Shown piece after piece: positions 1-8,870 of a stretch of DNA of 16,830 bases (position 1 is its first letter; each line of letters begins with the position of its first letter). The notes under the pieces are model-generated. The model worked only from the letters and a program-made list of their open reading frames with translations, made no database searches and was not told the DNA's origin. Location: positions 1 through 16,830 of the forward strand of contig CAKPZY010000036.1 of assembly GCA_934215475.1 (NCBI GenBank), given 5' to 3'. The DNA comes from an uncultured Ligilactobacillus sp. (GTDB lineage: Bacteria > Bacillota > Bacilli > Lactobacillales > Lactobacillaceae). The position numbers were made by a program, and so were the translations under genes.

Positions 1-128
1 CTGCTCATGGGCCAACACGATCCTTTCTTAAAGAAATTCTATCAAATCGTGTCTACAACTTCATCCTAAGTCCAGATCGGGAGAGTAACATAGCTTTTAA
101 ATAACAAATAATTCGCAAAAAATAACGC
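1..128. other. Window-edge sequence, undecided partial gene
   Basis: Two readings are possible and I cannot choose between them. On the plus strand, frame 3 is open from base 3 to a TAA at 102-104 (33 residues, ending SPDRESNIAFK) and frame 1 is open to a TAA at 67-69 (22 residues). Either could be the 3' end of a gene convergent with lysS. On the minus strand there is a plausible gene start: an extended -10 (TGATAGAAT, hexamer at 36-41), an AAAGGA ribosome binding site at 21-26, and GTG (16-18) or TTG (13-15) start codons in one frame running off the edge. No product can be recognised from so few residues. Confidence 0.25.
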
Positions 129-162
129 AAAAAAACACCAAAAAATATAATTTCTTTGGTGT
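129..162 (-). terminator. Rho-independent terminator of lysS
   Basis: On the minus strand the arm ACACCAAA (155-162) pairs perfectly with TTTGGTGT (135-142) across a 12-base AT-rich loop and runs into seven T residues (129-135). It lies 11 bases past the lysS stop codon, so it ends the lysS transcript. The stem is short with a large loop, so strength is uncertain. Confidence 0.75.
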
Positions 163-173
163 CCGTTAATATT

Positions 174-1673
<1,500 letters not shown>

Positions 1674-1706
1674 TTATCCTCTCTTTCCCCTTTTACATAC
1701 AAAAAT

Positions 1707-1735
1707 AGTATAGCACACCATCATTTCAATGATAA
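1707..1735 (-). promoter_or_regulatory. lysS promoter with internal palindrome
   Basis: On the minus strand the -35 TTATCA (1730-1735) is 17 bases from the -10 TATACT (1707-1712), which carries the TGn extension. A perfect 14-base inverted repeat (ATCATT and AATGAT around two bases, 1720-1733) covers the spacer and part of the -35 and could be an operator. That role is inference only. Confidence 0.6.
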
Positions 1736-1756
1736 ATGACTTTTTCATCATTTTTT

Positions 1757-1786
1757 GTTGGACTTCTTGTTCAGAGAAAATCCAAC
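1757..1786. repeat. Inverted repeat between hslO and lysS
   Basis: GTTGGA (1757-1762) pairs with TCCAAC (1781-1786), and the inner TTCT and AGAA can extend the stem. On neither strand is the hairpin followed by a T tract: six T residues precede it on the plus strand. It does not look like a standard terminator. It could be an RNA processing or structural element of the hslO 3' region, or chance. Confidence 0.4.
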
Positions 1787-1797
1787 GAGAACTCATT

Positions 1798-1824
1798 AAA
1801 AAGAAGCGCCCATCTTTTATGCGC
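1798..1824 (-). terminator. Weak candidate terminator of hslO
   Basis: On the minus strand GCGCAT (1819-1824) can pair with ATGGGCGC (1806-1813) with a bulged GG, closing an AAAAG loop. The tail is TTCTTTTT. It starts about 50 bases after the hslO stop. The stem is short and bulged, so read-through into lysS is likely even if it works. Confidence 0.4.
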
Positions 1825-1873
1825 AAAAATTTTGTGCTGCAGCTCTTGCAGTAAACAAATTTCGCACATGCAC

Positions 1874-2758
1874 TTAACGCTGACCTTCAGCTTTAATGCG
1901 GCGTAAATCTTCGGCCGAAAAGTGATACTTTTTCCCGCAAAAATGACAAACGGCTTGGGCTCCATGATCTTCTTTGATCATATCATCAAGTTCTGCGTGT
2001 GAAATTGAAGCCAAGGCATCGGCGAAACGCTCTTTGTTACAATCACATTCATACTTCACTGGGAGCTTTGCCAAAATTTGAACGTTTTCTTGGCCCAAGA
2101 TCTTATTCAAAATATCTTCCGGCAAATAACCTGCCTTCATCATTTCAGAAATCATTGGCATCTGGTTTAAACACTTTTCTATGTGAGTGATAACTTTATC
2201 GGATGCCCCTGGCATGACCTGGATCATAAATCCTCCTGCTGTGCCGATCGAATTATCTGATTTCACAAAAACTGATAAACCAACGGCTGACGGGATCTGT
2301 TCGGATTTTGCCAAATAGTAGGTGAAATCCTCTCCTATTTCCCCTGAAACCAAGGGAACTTGACCAGTAAACGGTTCTTTTAACCCCATGTCCTTGGTGA
2401 CAGCTAAGACCCCTTGGGTCCCAACTGCTTCCTTAACGTCGATCTTTCCTTGTGCATTCAAAGGTAAATGAACATGCGGTTTTTGAACATAACCCTTGAC
2501 CGTTCCATTAGCATTTCCATCGACGACGATCCCCCCAACAGGGCCATTGCCTTGAATCTTAACAGTCATCTTATCATTCCCAGACAGTGAGGCAGAAGCT
2601 AACAAAACAGTACCTACCAAACTCCTCCCTAAAGCTGCTGAAGCTGCACTCCAAGTATCCTGAGCAGTTTGCGCAAATGCCACCGTGTCAGTGACATCAA
2701 CAGCATATGCACGCAACTGTCCCTGATAAGCTAAACTTTTGACTAAATAATCAGACAT
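1874..2758 (-). CDS. hslO: Hsp33 redox-regulated holdase chaperone
   Basis: Hsp33 is a cytoplasmic, ATP-independent chaperone. Oxidation and unfolding switch it on, and it then holds denatured proteins during oxidative and heat stress. The 294-residue length is typical. The C-terminal zinc redox switch is intact: C238-x-C240 (CDC) and C271-x-x-C274 (CHFC), the family's four cysteine ligands. The ATG is preceded by a strong AAGGAGG about seven bases upstream. It lies downstream of ftsH, but the strong ftsH terminator and a leader of about 110 bases suggest it has its own promoter. In B. subtilis the homologue also follows ftsH, with coaX between them; coaX is absent here. Identification is secure. 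Confidence 0.97.
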   Translation of the reverse strand: MSDYLVKSLAYQGQLRAYAVDVTDTVAFAQTAQDTWSAASAALGRSLVGTVLLASASLSGNDKMTVKIQGNGPVGGIVVDGNANGTVKGYVQKPHVHLPLNAQGKIDVKEAVGTQGVLAVTKDMGLKEPFTGQVPLVSGEIGEDFTYYLAKSEQIPSAVGLSVFVKSDNSIGTAGGFMIQVMPGASDKVITHIEKCLNQMPMISEMMKAGYLPEDILNKILGQENVQILAKLPVKYECDCNKERFADALASISHAELDDMIKEDHGAQAVCHFCGKKYHFSAEDLRRIKAEGQR

Positions 2759-2780
2759 AAACTTCCTCCTTGGATAAATT

Positions 2781-2847
2781 CCACCGCAGTCCTCCAGTGG
2801 ATGTGGTGACTAACTTCTTTTCATTAATTATTTGTAATATTCATTAC
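2781..2847 (-). other. Structured 5' leader of hslO
   Basis: The sequence before hslO holds two small inverted repeats. One is GTAAT/ATTAC (2834-2847, four-base spacer). The other, nearer the start codon, is a six-pair stem CCACTG/CGGTGG with one wobble (2781-2800). Its loop holds a GAGGA segment that resembles a ribosome binding site, but the real site at about 2763-2770 lies outside the stem. No known riboswitch class was recognised. Confidence 0.3.
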
Positions 2848-2877
2848 TAGTCCACAAAAACAATGTAATCAGCGATT

Positions 2878-2883
2878 ATTATA
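2878..2883 (-). promoter_or_regulatory. Candidate hslO promoter (-10)
   Basis: A perfect TATAAT lies on the minus strand about 120 bases before hslO, but no good -35 stands 15-18 bases upstream; the best choices are TTATAT and TTTTAT in the T tract of the ftsH terminator. A second weak option is TTGTTT with TATTAC at 18-base spacing, closer to the gene. Confidence 0.4.
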
Positions 2884-2902
2884 GTATCCCGATTGGTGAT
2901 AT

Positions 2903-2940
2903 AAAAATAGATAGTGAACAGCCTTGGGCTGTTCACTATC
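2903..2940 (-). terminator. Strong terminator of ftsH
   Basis: A perfect 14-base-pair stem (arms 2910-2923 and 2927-2940) closes a three-base loop and is followed on the minus strand by TATTTTT. It starts 13 bases past the ftsH stop. It is one of the two strongest terminators in the window and separates ftsH from hslO. Confidence 0.9.
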
Positions 2941-2953
2941 TTAACACATTGCT

Positions 2954-5056
2954 TTAGTCATCATTGTCATCATGATTTTGCGTGTGAGGATAAAAAGTCT
3001 CAGTCTTATCCGAAGAAGAATCATCCTCATGTTGCCCTTGATCTCCTTCACGCGCTTGATAACCTGCTTTTTTCTCGGCCTCTTTGCGTTCCAAAGCTTT
3101 CTTTGATTCTTCGAAAGTTGCAGCCTTTTCACTAGGAAATTCATTGCGATCTTTAGATGGCATCTCGCCTGTCTTGTATAAACTGAGGATCTGTTTTTCA
3201 TCCAAAGTTTCATATTTCAACAAAGCTTCAGCAATGATCTTATGCTGTTTACGATGTTCTTGTATGATCTCCTTAGCCCTTTTCATTTGTTCATTTGAGA
3301 TCCTAATTACTTCCTCATCGATCACATTAGCAGTCTGTCCAGAATAATTAGGCTGACCCATATATTGGCCAGGAGTCATTGCGCTTTGACCTTCATATTG
3401 AACTGGTCCGAGTTTATCGCTCATACCATATTGAGCGACCATTGCACGCGCTAACTGAGTGGCTTGCTGGAAGTCATTCGATGCACCGGACGACTCTACA
3501 CCAAAGACGATTTCTTCAGCTGCACGCCCACCCATTAGACCAGCAATTTGATCTTGAGCATCCTTTTTAGACAAAAGCGCTTGATCTTCCTTCGGAAGCA
3601 TAATAGCATAGCCGCCTGCACGGCCACGCGGAACGATAGTAACTTTATGGACAACACGAGCGTCATTTAAGACTAAACCAATGACGGTATGTCCCGCCTC
3701 ATGGAAAGCCACCGTTTCACGTTCCCTTTTGTTAACGACCCGATCACGTTTAGCAGGCCCTGCAATTACACGGTCTTCCGCTTCATCAAGATCCGAAGCA
3801 TCCACTGCTTTTTTGTTACGCCGAGCAGCTAATAAGGCCGCTTCGTTTAACAAGTTTTCCAGGTCAGCCCCGACAAACCCTGGCGTTTGCTTAGCAATCA
3901 TCTTGAGATCCACATCTTTAGCTAGAGGTTTATTTTTAGCATGTACTTTCAAGATTGCTTCTCTACCCTTGACGTCAGGACGACCAATTAAGATCTTCCT
4001 GTCAAAACGTCCTGGACGAAGCAAAGCAGGATCAAGCACGTCAGACCTGTTAGTTGCAGCCATTACAATGACGCCTTCATCACCTTGGAAACCATCCATC
4101 TCGACCAGTAACTGGTTAAGAGTCTGTTCACGTTCATCATGACCGCCGCCCATGCCGCTGCCGCGTTGCCGCCCAACAGCATCGATTTCATCGATAAAGA
4201 TGATCGAAGGAGCGTTTTTCTTGGCATTTTCGAACAAATCACGGACACGACTGGCACCAACGCCGACGAACATTTCCACGAAGTCAGAACCAGAGATCGA
4301 GAAAAACGGAACGCCGGCCTCACCGGCAACAGCTTTAGCTAGTAAAGTTTTACCAGTACCAGGAGGTCCCTCAAGCAAAACGCCGGATGGAATTCGGGCT
4401 CCCAAAGCCAGAAACTTCCGCGGATCGCGTAAGAATTCTACCACTTCAACAAGCTCTTGCTTTTCTTCTTCTTCGCCAGCCACATCAGAAAAGCGGACCT
4501 TGTTATTCTTTTTATCAACTGGTTTAGCCTTGGACTTGCCAAAGTTCATTACTTTGCCATTTCCGCCGCCCTGACCAGCCTGACCGATCATCATGTAGAA
4601 GAAGAAGATCATAAAGACCACAGGAAGCAAATAAATCAGCAACTGGATCCAAATACTGCTGGACTCTTCTTCTTTTGCACCATTCTTAATGCTATTTTTT
4701 TGTGCGTATTTCTGAATCTGACTAACCGAGGAATCATTGGTCAATACGTTAGTAGAAAATGACTTTACTTCAGAGGGGGCAACGCTGCCAAAACCATTGA
4801 AAGCACTGGTGTTATTAGCAACCTTATGAGGCTTTTTGTAACTACCAGTGATCTTATAAGTACTGCCGGATGGCTGCATTGTAAAATTCTTAACATTGTC
4901 CTTCTTAAGCTGAGTTACGAATTGGCTGGATTGGATCTGTTCTGTACTTGTATTCGACTTACTGCCGAAAAAGTAATACATCACACCCATTATTCCAAGG
5001 AAAATCACAATATAAAACAGACTATTTTTGAGTAGCCCATTTTTCTTGTTATTCAT
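2954..5056 (-). CDS. ftsH: Membrane AAA+ zinc protease FtsH
   Basis: FtsH is a hexameric membrane protease that unfolds and degrades damaged or regulatory proteins using ATP. At 700 residues it is slightly longer than E. coli FtsH. Membrane segments lie near residues 13-30 and 135-157, flanking the extracytoplasmic domain. The AAA module has Walker A GPPGTGKT (230-237), Walker B IIFIDEID (285-292) and the second region of homology (about 333-354, ending RPGRFDR). The protease has the zinc site HEAGH (452-456), and D528 is the likely third ligand. The tail from about residue 640 is rich in Lys/Glu and ends in a strongly acidic stretch (NHDDNDD). The ATG follows AAGGAGG by six to seven bases. 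A CtsR operator covers the promoter, so heat and protein stress should induce it. Confidence 0.98.
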   Translation of the reverse strand: MNNKKNGLLKNSLFYIVIFLGIMGVMYYFFGSKSNTSTEQIQSSQFVTQLKKDNVKNFTMQPSGSTYKITGSYKKPHKVANNTSAFNGFGSVAPSEVKSFSTNVLTNDSSVSQIQKYAQKNSIKNGAKEEESSSIWIQLLIYLLPVVFMIFFFYMMIGQAGQGGGNGKVMNFGKSKAKPVDKKNNKVRFSDVAGEEEEKQELVEVVEFLRDPRKFLALGARIPSGVLLEGPPGTGKTLLAKAVAGEAGVPFFSISGSDFVEMFVGVGASRVRDLFENAKKNAPSIIFIDEIDAVGRQRGSGMGGGHDEREQTLNQLLVEMDGFQGDEGVIVMAATNRSDVLDPALLRPGRFDRKILIGRPDVKGREAILKVHAKNKPLAKDVDLKMIAKQTPGFVGADLENLLNEAALLAARRNKKAVDASDLDEAEDRVIAGPAKRDRVVNKRERETVAFHEAGHTVIGLVLNDARVVHKVTIVPRGRAGGYAIMLPKEDQALLSKKDAQDQIAGLMGGRAAEEIVFGVESSGASNDFQQATQLARAMVAQYGMSDKLGPVQYEGQSAMTPGQYMGQPNYSGQTANVIDEEVIRISNEQMKRAKEIIQEHRKQHKIIAEALLKYETLDEKQILSLYKTGEMPSKDRNEFPSEKAATFEESKKALERKEAEKKAGYQAREGDQGQHEDDSSSDKTETFYPHTQNHDDNDD

Positions 5057-5084
5057 AGTTTTCCTCCTTAAAACTTTTCAACTC

Positions 5085-5098
5085 GCCGTGGGTACGGC
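5085..5098 (-). other. Small hairpin in the ftsH leader
   Basis: GCCGT (5085-5089) and ACGGC (5094-5098) form a five-pair GC-rich stem with a four-base loop in the untranslated leader, about 30 bases before the start codon. It has no T tail. A role in translation or mRNA stability is possible but unsupported. Confidence 0.3.
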
Positions 5099-5108
5099 CG
5101 CTGAAATC

Positions 5109-5137
5109 ATAATATCACATTTGACCTTTTTTGACTA
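5109..5137 (-). promoter_or_regulatory. ftsH promoter
   Basis: On the minus strand the -35 TAGTCA (5132-5137, four of six matches) is 17 bases from the -10 TATTAT (5109-5114, five of six matches). Two heptads of the CtsR operator fall on the -35 and the spacer, as expected for a repressed promoter. Confidence 0.6.
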
Positions 5138-5146
5138 TTATTGACT
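5120..5146 (-). promoter_or_regulatory. CtsR operator, three heptads, at ftsH
   Basis: Read on the minus strand, AGTCAAA (5130-5136) and GGTCAAA (5120-5126) are separated by three A residues. This matches the CtsR consensus of tandem RGTCAAA heptads with a three-base gap. A third, slightly degenerate heptad AGTCAAT (5140-5146) follows at the same 10-base period, two bases from the hpt stop codon. CtsR is the class III heat-shock repressor of clp genes in Firmicutes, and ftsH is a known CtsR target in Lactobacillus plantarum. The ctsR gene is not in this window. Confidence 0.88.
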
Positions 5147-5147
5147 T

Positions 5148-5690
5148 TCATTTATTAGAATAAATTTTTGGTTTCAAAACACCCACATAAGGCAAGTTAC
5201 GATAATGTCCCAAATAATCAAGACCATAGCCGACCACAAATTCGTTTGGTACTTGAAAACCTGTATAGTCAGGAACAATAGCTTTGATACGTCGCTCCTT
5301 TTTATCTAATAAGGTACAGATCTTAACTGATTTTGCTCGACGATGATGAAATAGATCAACTAAAGTTTGCAGTGTTCTGCCGGTATCGATAATATCTTCG
5401 ATGATCAAAACATTTCTTCCTTCGACCGACTTATCAAGATCTTTAATAATTTTAACAGAACCAGAGGAGACCTGCTCATTGCCATAACTGGAAACAGACA
5501 TGAAGTCCAATTCACAGTATGTTTCCATCTGACGTACAATATCAGACATAAAAAGAATAGCACCTTTTAAAATGCACACTACGAGCGGGTCTTTCCCCGC
5601 GTAATCAGCAGTGATCTGTTGCCCTAATTTTTTTGAAACTTGGTGAATATCCTCAGGACTGTATAAAATTCTTTCAATATCGTCGTTCAT
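5148..5690 (-). CDS. hpt: Hypoxanthine(-guanine) phosphoribosyltransferase
   Basis: This cytoplasmic enzyme makes IMP or GMP from hypoxanthine or guanine and PRPP in purine salvage. Its 180 residues match the family. The PRPP-binding loop is [13 protein letters not shown] (94-106), with the two acidic residues E98 and D99. The LKG loop is at 41-43, the flexible loop Ser-Tyr at 68-69 (SSYG), and the base-pocket region [12 protein letters not shown] at 148-159. Its ATG lies inside the end of tilS (17-base overlap), with AGAGGA six bases upstream, so translation is probably coupled. Bacillus has the same tilS-hpt-ftsH order. No terminator follows, so transcripts may read on into ftsH past its own promoter. 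Confidence 0.97.
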   Translation of the reverse strand: MNDDIERILYSPEDIHQVSKKLGQQITADYAGKDPLVVCILKGAILFMSDIVRQMETYCELDFMSVSSYGNEQVSSGSVKIIKDLDKSVEGRNVLIIEDIIDTGRTLQTLVDLFHHRRAKSVKICTLLDKKERRIKAIVPDYTGFQVPNEFVVGYGLDYLGHYRNLPYVGVLKPKIYSNK

Positions 5691-7053
5691 GAAGCATCCT
5701 CTTTCCCCCGTTTATTTTCCTATAAATTACTATGTAATGAATTTTATCATTTACATTTTGTCGTGACAAATCGGATTTCTTTTGACCAATAACCCAAACG
5801 ACATCATTTCCGCCTTTACTAACTACCCATGTTCTTGTCCTTTGTATTATTGGCAGCTTATTATCGATCATAATTTTTTTTACTTTTTGCTTACCAGCAG
5901 TTGTCAGCAATTTATCACCTTCACGACGATGCCGCACTACCAAACTTCGCGAATCAGTATTCAGCTCTAACATATCATCGCCCGAGCGGGCTGGTAATTT
6001 ACTTGCAAATAAACCAATTTTTTCTGTTGAACTTAGCTGCACCCACTGACCACAAAGCAACCTCCATTCTTTGCAAGTTGTGTCTTTGGTTTCTTCCTTC
6101 TTTTGAAAATTAAAGGACCCGTACTCTTTCACGAAAATATAATTATTTTTTAAATCTATTTGTCCCTGCGGCCGCTTGGCGTTCTCCAGCAAATTCACCA
6201 TCTCAGTCAGTTGTCTCTCATTGACTTCCCCAACCACTTGAGAGCATATTTCTCGTAAAGCTGCTTTGCTTTCATTCTTGCCCAGTTTTTTCCAAACCGC
6301 AAGCGAATAACCTGTATTAATTGTCAGTTCAGAAATAATTTTGCGGATACCGGCACAAGAAAGGCAAATTAGTTCAGAAATTTGTTCCTGATAAGAAGCA
6401 ACGTGCGCTAGAAATTGGGGATCTTCTTTTTTTAAGAGAGGAACGACCTGATGCCTGATCCGATTCCTTAAAAAATTATCTTCCGCATTAGTTTGATCTT
6501 CAAAATAAACCAACGAGTTTTGGCTGGCATATTCATATAACTGGTTTTTGGAAAATCCCAACAAGGGGCGAACTAAGACCGACTTTCCAACAAAATGTCG
6601 TTTTTTTGAGATCCCCTGAAGCTGACGTAAATCTCCACCCCGCAGCAACTTCATCATAAAAGTTTCTGCTTGATCATCGGCATGATGAGCAGTCAATAAA
6701 TATTTGATCTTTTCCTGCTCCATAACTTCTTTAAAAAAACTGTACCTAAAATTGCGTCCTGCTTCTTCTACCCCAGAAGATGGATGATCTTCTTTTGACC
6801 AACGGGCAGTGTGAAAAGTCAATCTGCGAGTCAAGCAGTACTGCTGCACATATTTGGTTTCTTCTTTGCTTTGTGTGCGCAAACAATGGTCAACGGTAGC
6901 AACATGTATCAGGGGCTGATATTCTTTAGGCAATTTTTGCAACAAATCTATAAGCACAATAGAATCTACTCCACCCGAAACTGCCACCAAGACCGGCACT
7001 GGACCGATCTCGAATTGTTTCCAAATTTTATTGAATTTTGCAGTAAGATCCAC
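5674..7053 (-). CDS. tilS: tRNA(Ile)-lysidine synthase
   Basis: TilS attaches lysine to C34 of the minor tRNA-Ile (CAU anticodon), which changes both its codon reading and its charging; it is normally essential. The N-terminal ATP-pyrophosphatase domain has the P-loop SGGVDS (26-31) and the conserved HHADDQAET segment (123-131) followed by [13 protein letters not shown] (136-148). A middle domain and a C-terminal tRNA-binding domain follow (about 365-440, with RHRREGD and [10 protein letters not shown]). The length of 459 residues is normal. The start is GTG at 7051-7053 with GGAG nine bases upstream; the upstream hairpin supports a separate 5' end. It overlaps hpt. Identification is secure. 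Confidence 0.97.
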   Translation of the reverse strand: MDLTAKFNKIWKQFEIGPVPVLVAVSGGVDSIVLIDLLQKLPKEYQPLIHVATVDHCLRTQSKEETKYVQQYCLTRRLTFHTARWSKEDHPSSGVEEAGRNFRYSFFKEVMEQEKIKYLLTAHHADDQAETFMMKLLRGGDLRQLQGISKKRHFVGKSVLVRPLLGFSKNQLYEYASQNSLVYFEDQTNAEDNFLRNRIRHQVVPLLKKEDPQFLAHVASYQEQISELICLSCAGIRKIISELTINTGYSLAVWKKLGKNESKAALREICSQVVGEVNERQLTEMVNLLENAKRPQGQIDLKNNYIFVKEYGSFNFQKKEETKDTTCKEWRLLCGQWVQLSSTEKIGLFASKLPARSGDDMLELNTDSRSLVVRHRREGDKLLTTAGKQKVKKIMIDNKLPIIQRTRTWVVSKGGNDVVWVIGQKKSDLSRQNVNDKIHYIVIYRKINGGKRMLHERRY

Positions 7054-7106
7054 TATGTTTCACTCCAAAGTTAACGTATTTCGCTATGGCTGACATTAAT
7101 AAAGCA

Positions 7107-7140
7107 GGAGGTACGGCAAAGTTACCATTGCTGTACCCCC
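7107..7140 (-). terminator. Stem-loop between yabR and tilS
   Basis: On the minus strand GGGGGTACAGCAA (7128-7140) pairs with TTGCCGTACCTCC (7107-7119). The 13 positions include one wobble and one A/C mismatch, with an eight-base loop. The tail TGCTTTATT is a poor T tract, so this is a partial terminator or an RNA processing or stability element. It sits about 33 bases after the yabR stop and about 53 bases before tilS. Confidence 0.45.
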
Positions 7141-7173
7141 CCAACTTTATTCGCTGCTGGAAAAGAGCGCCGC

Positions 7174-7680
7174 TTAGCTGCGTCTACCTCCGCGGCCGCC
7201 GCGTTTTCCTTCAGTGTTGCGTTTCAATGAAGTTAAACGTTCATCACTTTGTTTCATAAAACCAGCTAGGAGCGAGTCAAAATCGCCCTTATTTGATTCT
7301 TTCCGGTGAGAAGAATAACCATGCTTATTATTGTTATGATTTGAGCGTTCTTTAAAGTTTTTGCCGCCATTCCTGTCGTTATGAAAGTGTTCCTTAGAAT
7401 TGTGTTCGCCATGAAAATTTTTTGTCGAATCATGATGACCTTCTGAATCACTCGCTTTTCGCATTGAAAGTGCGATCTTGCCGTCATCAGAAACAGACAG
7501 TACCTTGACTGTAACAGTATCGCCGACCGAAAGGACATCATGAATATCTTTGATAAACTTATCCGAAATCTCACTGATGTGGACCAAACCCGTTTTGTGT
7601 TCACCTAAATCAATGAAAGCACCGAAATTTGTAATTCCTGAAACTTTACCCGCTACTTTTGAACCAACTTCAATTGACAT
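7174..7680 (-). CDS. yabR: S1-domain RNA-binding protein with RGG-like tail
   Basis: The first 75 residues are one S1 OB-fold (VGSKVAGKVSGITNFGAFIDL through GKIALSMRKA), which points to binding of RNA or the ribosome. Residues 78-130 are low complexity and very polar, with nine His (82-125) and nine Asn (88-118), and look disordered. A short conserved-looking segment (FDSLLAGFMKQSDERLTSLKRNTEGK, 134-159) precedes the tail RGGRGGRRS (160-168). Position after divIC and the single S1 domain match B. subtilis YabR; related S1 proteins (YugI, CvfD) affect translation or virulence control. The exact role is not known. AGGAGG lies 14 bases before the ATG, unusually far, yet no closer in-frame start exists. 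It has its own extended -10 promoter. Confidence 0.9.
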   Translation of the reverse strand: MSIEVGSKVAGKVSGITNFGAFIDLGEHKTGLVHISEISDKFIKDIHDVLSVGDTVTVKVLSVSDDGKIALSMRKASDSEGHHDSTKNFHGEHNSKEHFHNDRNGGKNFKERSNHNNNKHGYSSHRKESNKGDFDSLLAGFMKQSDERLTSLKRNTEGKRGGRGGRRS

Positions 7681-7719
7681 ATAAAATTTTTGTTCCTCCT
7701 AAGATAATGTCTACCATGT

Positions 7720-7728
7720 AGTATACCA
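7720..7728 (-). promoter_or_regulatory. yabR promoter (extended -10)
   Basis: TGG before TATACT (hexamer at 7720-7725) gives a good extended -10 about 40 bases before the gene. The -35 is poor (TACAAA at 17 bases). The -10 sits in a 16-base imperfect palindrome centred on TATA (two mismatched pairs), which could be an operator. Confidence 0.55.
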
Positions 7729-7761
7729 CGTCACTAAACTGATTTGTATAGAAATTAAATT

Positions 7762-7794
7762 AAAGCGGAAGAAATTAACACGCCCTCCCGCTTT
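7762..7794 (-). terminator. Candidate terminator of divIC
   Basis: AAAGCGGGA and TTCCGCTTT form a nine-pair stem with one wobble and a 15-base loop, about 44 bases past the divIC stop. The tail on the minus strand is AATTTAATTT, only moderately T-rich, so termination is probably partial. Confidence 0.5.
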
Positions 7795-7837
7795 ATTATA
7801 CTTTATATGTCAGCTCGTTCAAATTGATATTTGTTCC

Positions 7838-8239
7838 TTAACTTCCATTCGTAACACTTGTCGAACTATCAGTTGGTAAATTGTAGATAATTTCATGATT
7901 TTTTGAATAGTAGTACCGCTCTCTGATATATTTTTGCAAATAAGCAGGATCCTTCAGTTGTTTAACTTGCAATTTCAAACCCTGACTTTGTTTTGTCTGG
8001 TCTTGCAATTTTTGCTGTGCCACTTGAGCTTGTGCATTGATCCTTCTTGTATGTAACTGATTTTTTACGATTTGCCCTGAACACAGCAAAGTAAGACAAA
8101 TAGCAAAAAATAACAGGATCTTCATCTTCCGACGGTGTTTTTTTTCAAAGTGACCTGCCAGCTTTTGGCCGTTATTCGAAGTCTGTCGGCGATAATAATC
8201 ATTATTCAAAATTCTAACTGTCGTCTCTTCTCGCGCCAT
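7838..8239 (-). CDS. divIC: Septum formation protein DivIC (FtsB family)
   Basis: This is a small bitopic membrane protein of the division machinery; with FtsL and DivIB it links the early ring to septal wall synthesis. From the start chosen here it has 133 residues: a basic cytoplasmic N-terminus (FEKKHRRKMK, 31-40), one membrane segment (about 41-58), then a coiled coil rich in Gln and Lys (about 65-95) outside the cell. The motif DPAYLQKYIRERYYYSK (97-113) is typical of DivIC/FtsB. The ATG at 8237-8239 is preferred because AAGGGG lies nine bases before it. A further upstream in-frame ATG (8287) would add 16 residues without a comparable site. Promoter and terminator elements separate it from yabO. 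Confidence 0.93.
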   Translation of the reverse strand: MAREETTVRILNNDYYRRQTSNNGQKLAGHFEKKHRRKMKILLFFAICLTLLCSGQIVKNQLHTRRINAQAQVAQQKLQDQTKQSQGLKLQVKQLKDPAYLQKYIRERYYYSKNHEIIYNLPTDSSTSVTNGS

Positions 8240-8252
8240 TAGCAAACACCCC

Positions 8253-8300
8253 TTACAATTCCAACGTGAAAAAGAAAATATACTCAACCCGTCTTTTCAT
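8253..8300 (-). CDS. Possible 15-residue leader peptide before divIC
   Basis: Just after the divIC promoter an ATG (8298-8300) preceded by AGGGGAAG opens a 15-codon frame (MKRRVEYIFFFTLEL). Its TAA (8253-8255) overlaps the start of the AAGGGG ribosome binding site of divIC. It lies in a different frame from divIC. The placement suggests a translated leader that could couple ribosome traffic to divIC translation. It could equally be chance, since 15 open codons are common. No homologue is known to me. Confidence 0.3.
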   Translation of the reverse strand: MKRRVEYIFFFTLEL

Positions 8301-8321
8301 AACTTCCCCTATTTAACGATG

Positions 8322-8350
8322 ATTATAGCAAAAACCAATATAAATATCTA
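8322..8350 (-). promoter_or_regulatory. divIC promoter
   Basis: On the minus strand TAGATA (8345-8350) stands 17 bases from a perfect TATAAT (8322-8327) that also carries the TGn extension. This is one of the best promoter matches in the window. Transcription should begin near 8315, giving a leader of about 75 bases that contains the small ORF. Confidence 0.75.
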
Positions 8351-8380
8351 TTACTATGCCTTACAAAATATATTATTTAT

Positions 8381-8390
8381 AAAGCGCTTT
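8381..8390. promoter_or_regulatory. cre-like palindrome upstream of divIC promoter
   Basis: AAAGCGCTTT is a perfect 10-base palindrome that matches the core of CcpA-binding cre sites, but the flanking TG and CA of the consensus are missing. It lies about 35 bases upstream of the -35. A CcpA role is uncertain. Confidence 0.25.
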
Positions 8391-8422
8391 CTTGATGAAA
8401 CTGCTCAGATTCTTGGACCATC

Positions 8423-8480
8423 AAAAAAATGTGTATTACATGTACCGGTCAACACGGGGGCGACTGGCATTTAATACACA
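8423..8480 (-). terminator. Terminator of yabO with long imperfect stem
   Basis: On the minus strand TGTGTATTA (8472-8480) pairs perfectly with TAATACACA (8430-8438), followed at once by seven T residues (8423-8429). Inside, a second helix forms from GCCAGTC-type and GACCGGT-type segments with one mismatch, closing a C-rich loop. It ends transcription from yabO about 30 bases after the stop. The stem is longer and more structured than a minimal terminator. Confidence 0.75.
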
Positions 8481-8511
8481 CTCTAATACCTTTTATACTT
8501 GGCAAAATGTT

Positions 8512-8781
8512 TTATGCTCTATAATCCTCTTGATAATTTTCTGACAAGATCTCGTACAATTCTTCCGCTTCACCCTTCTTTGTGGTATCTTTCAGGTCAC
8601 GTACCTTGATGGTTAAAGTTTTATTGCCAAAATTAATCACTAACTTATCGCCAATAGCAACATCACTGGAAGATTTCGCCACATTACCGTTAATGCTGAT
8701 CCGCTTTTGGTCAGCAATTTTCTTGGCGATAGGCCTTCTTTTGATAATACGTGAAACTTTTAAAAATTTATCTAGTCTCAT
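8512..8781 (-). CDS. yabO: S4-domain RNA-binding protein YabO/RqcP
   Basis: The 89-residue protein is an S4 RNA-binding domain (MRLDKFLKVSRIIKRRPIAKK through the IGDKLVINFGNKTLTIKV strands) plus a short acidic tail (LSENYQEDYRA). The Hsp15-type family includes B. subtilis YabO/RqcP. That protein binds the 50S-peptidyl-tRNA complex with RqcH and supports alanine tailing of stalled nascent chains in ribosome quality control. The ATG follows GAGGTG by seven bases. It lies after the flippase gene, as in B. subtilis (yabM, yabO), but without the mazG-like yabN. The S4 family is certain; the RqcP role rests on family and position. Confidence 0.93.
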   Translation of the reverse strand: MRLDKFLKVSRIIKRRPIAKKIADQKRISINGNVAKSSSDVAIGDKLVINFGNKTLTIKVRDLKDTTKKGEAEELYEILSENYQEDYRA

Positions 8782-8870
8782 TTTTCACACCTCTGTAATA
8801 ACCAAATAAGTAATCCAAAACATGACCGGTTTTTTTGAAGCTCACTTTGTGGATTTTTGATGTTTCTTAA

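Noticed and set aside
3681..4574. Long open frames on the plus strand opposite ftsH
   Set aside because: They are antisense shadows of a well-conserved gene, with unnatural composition rich in Ser, Arg and Pro and no ribosome binding sites.
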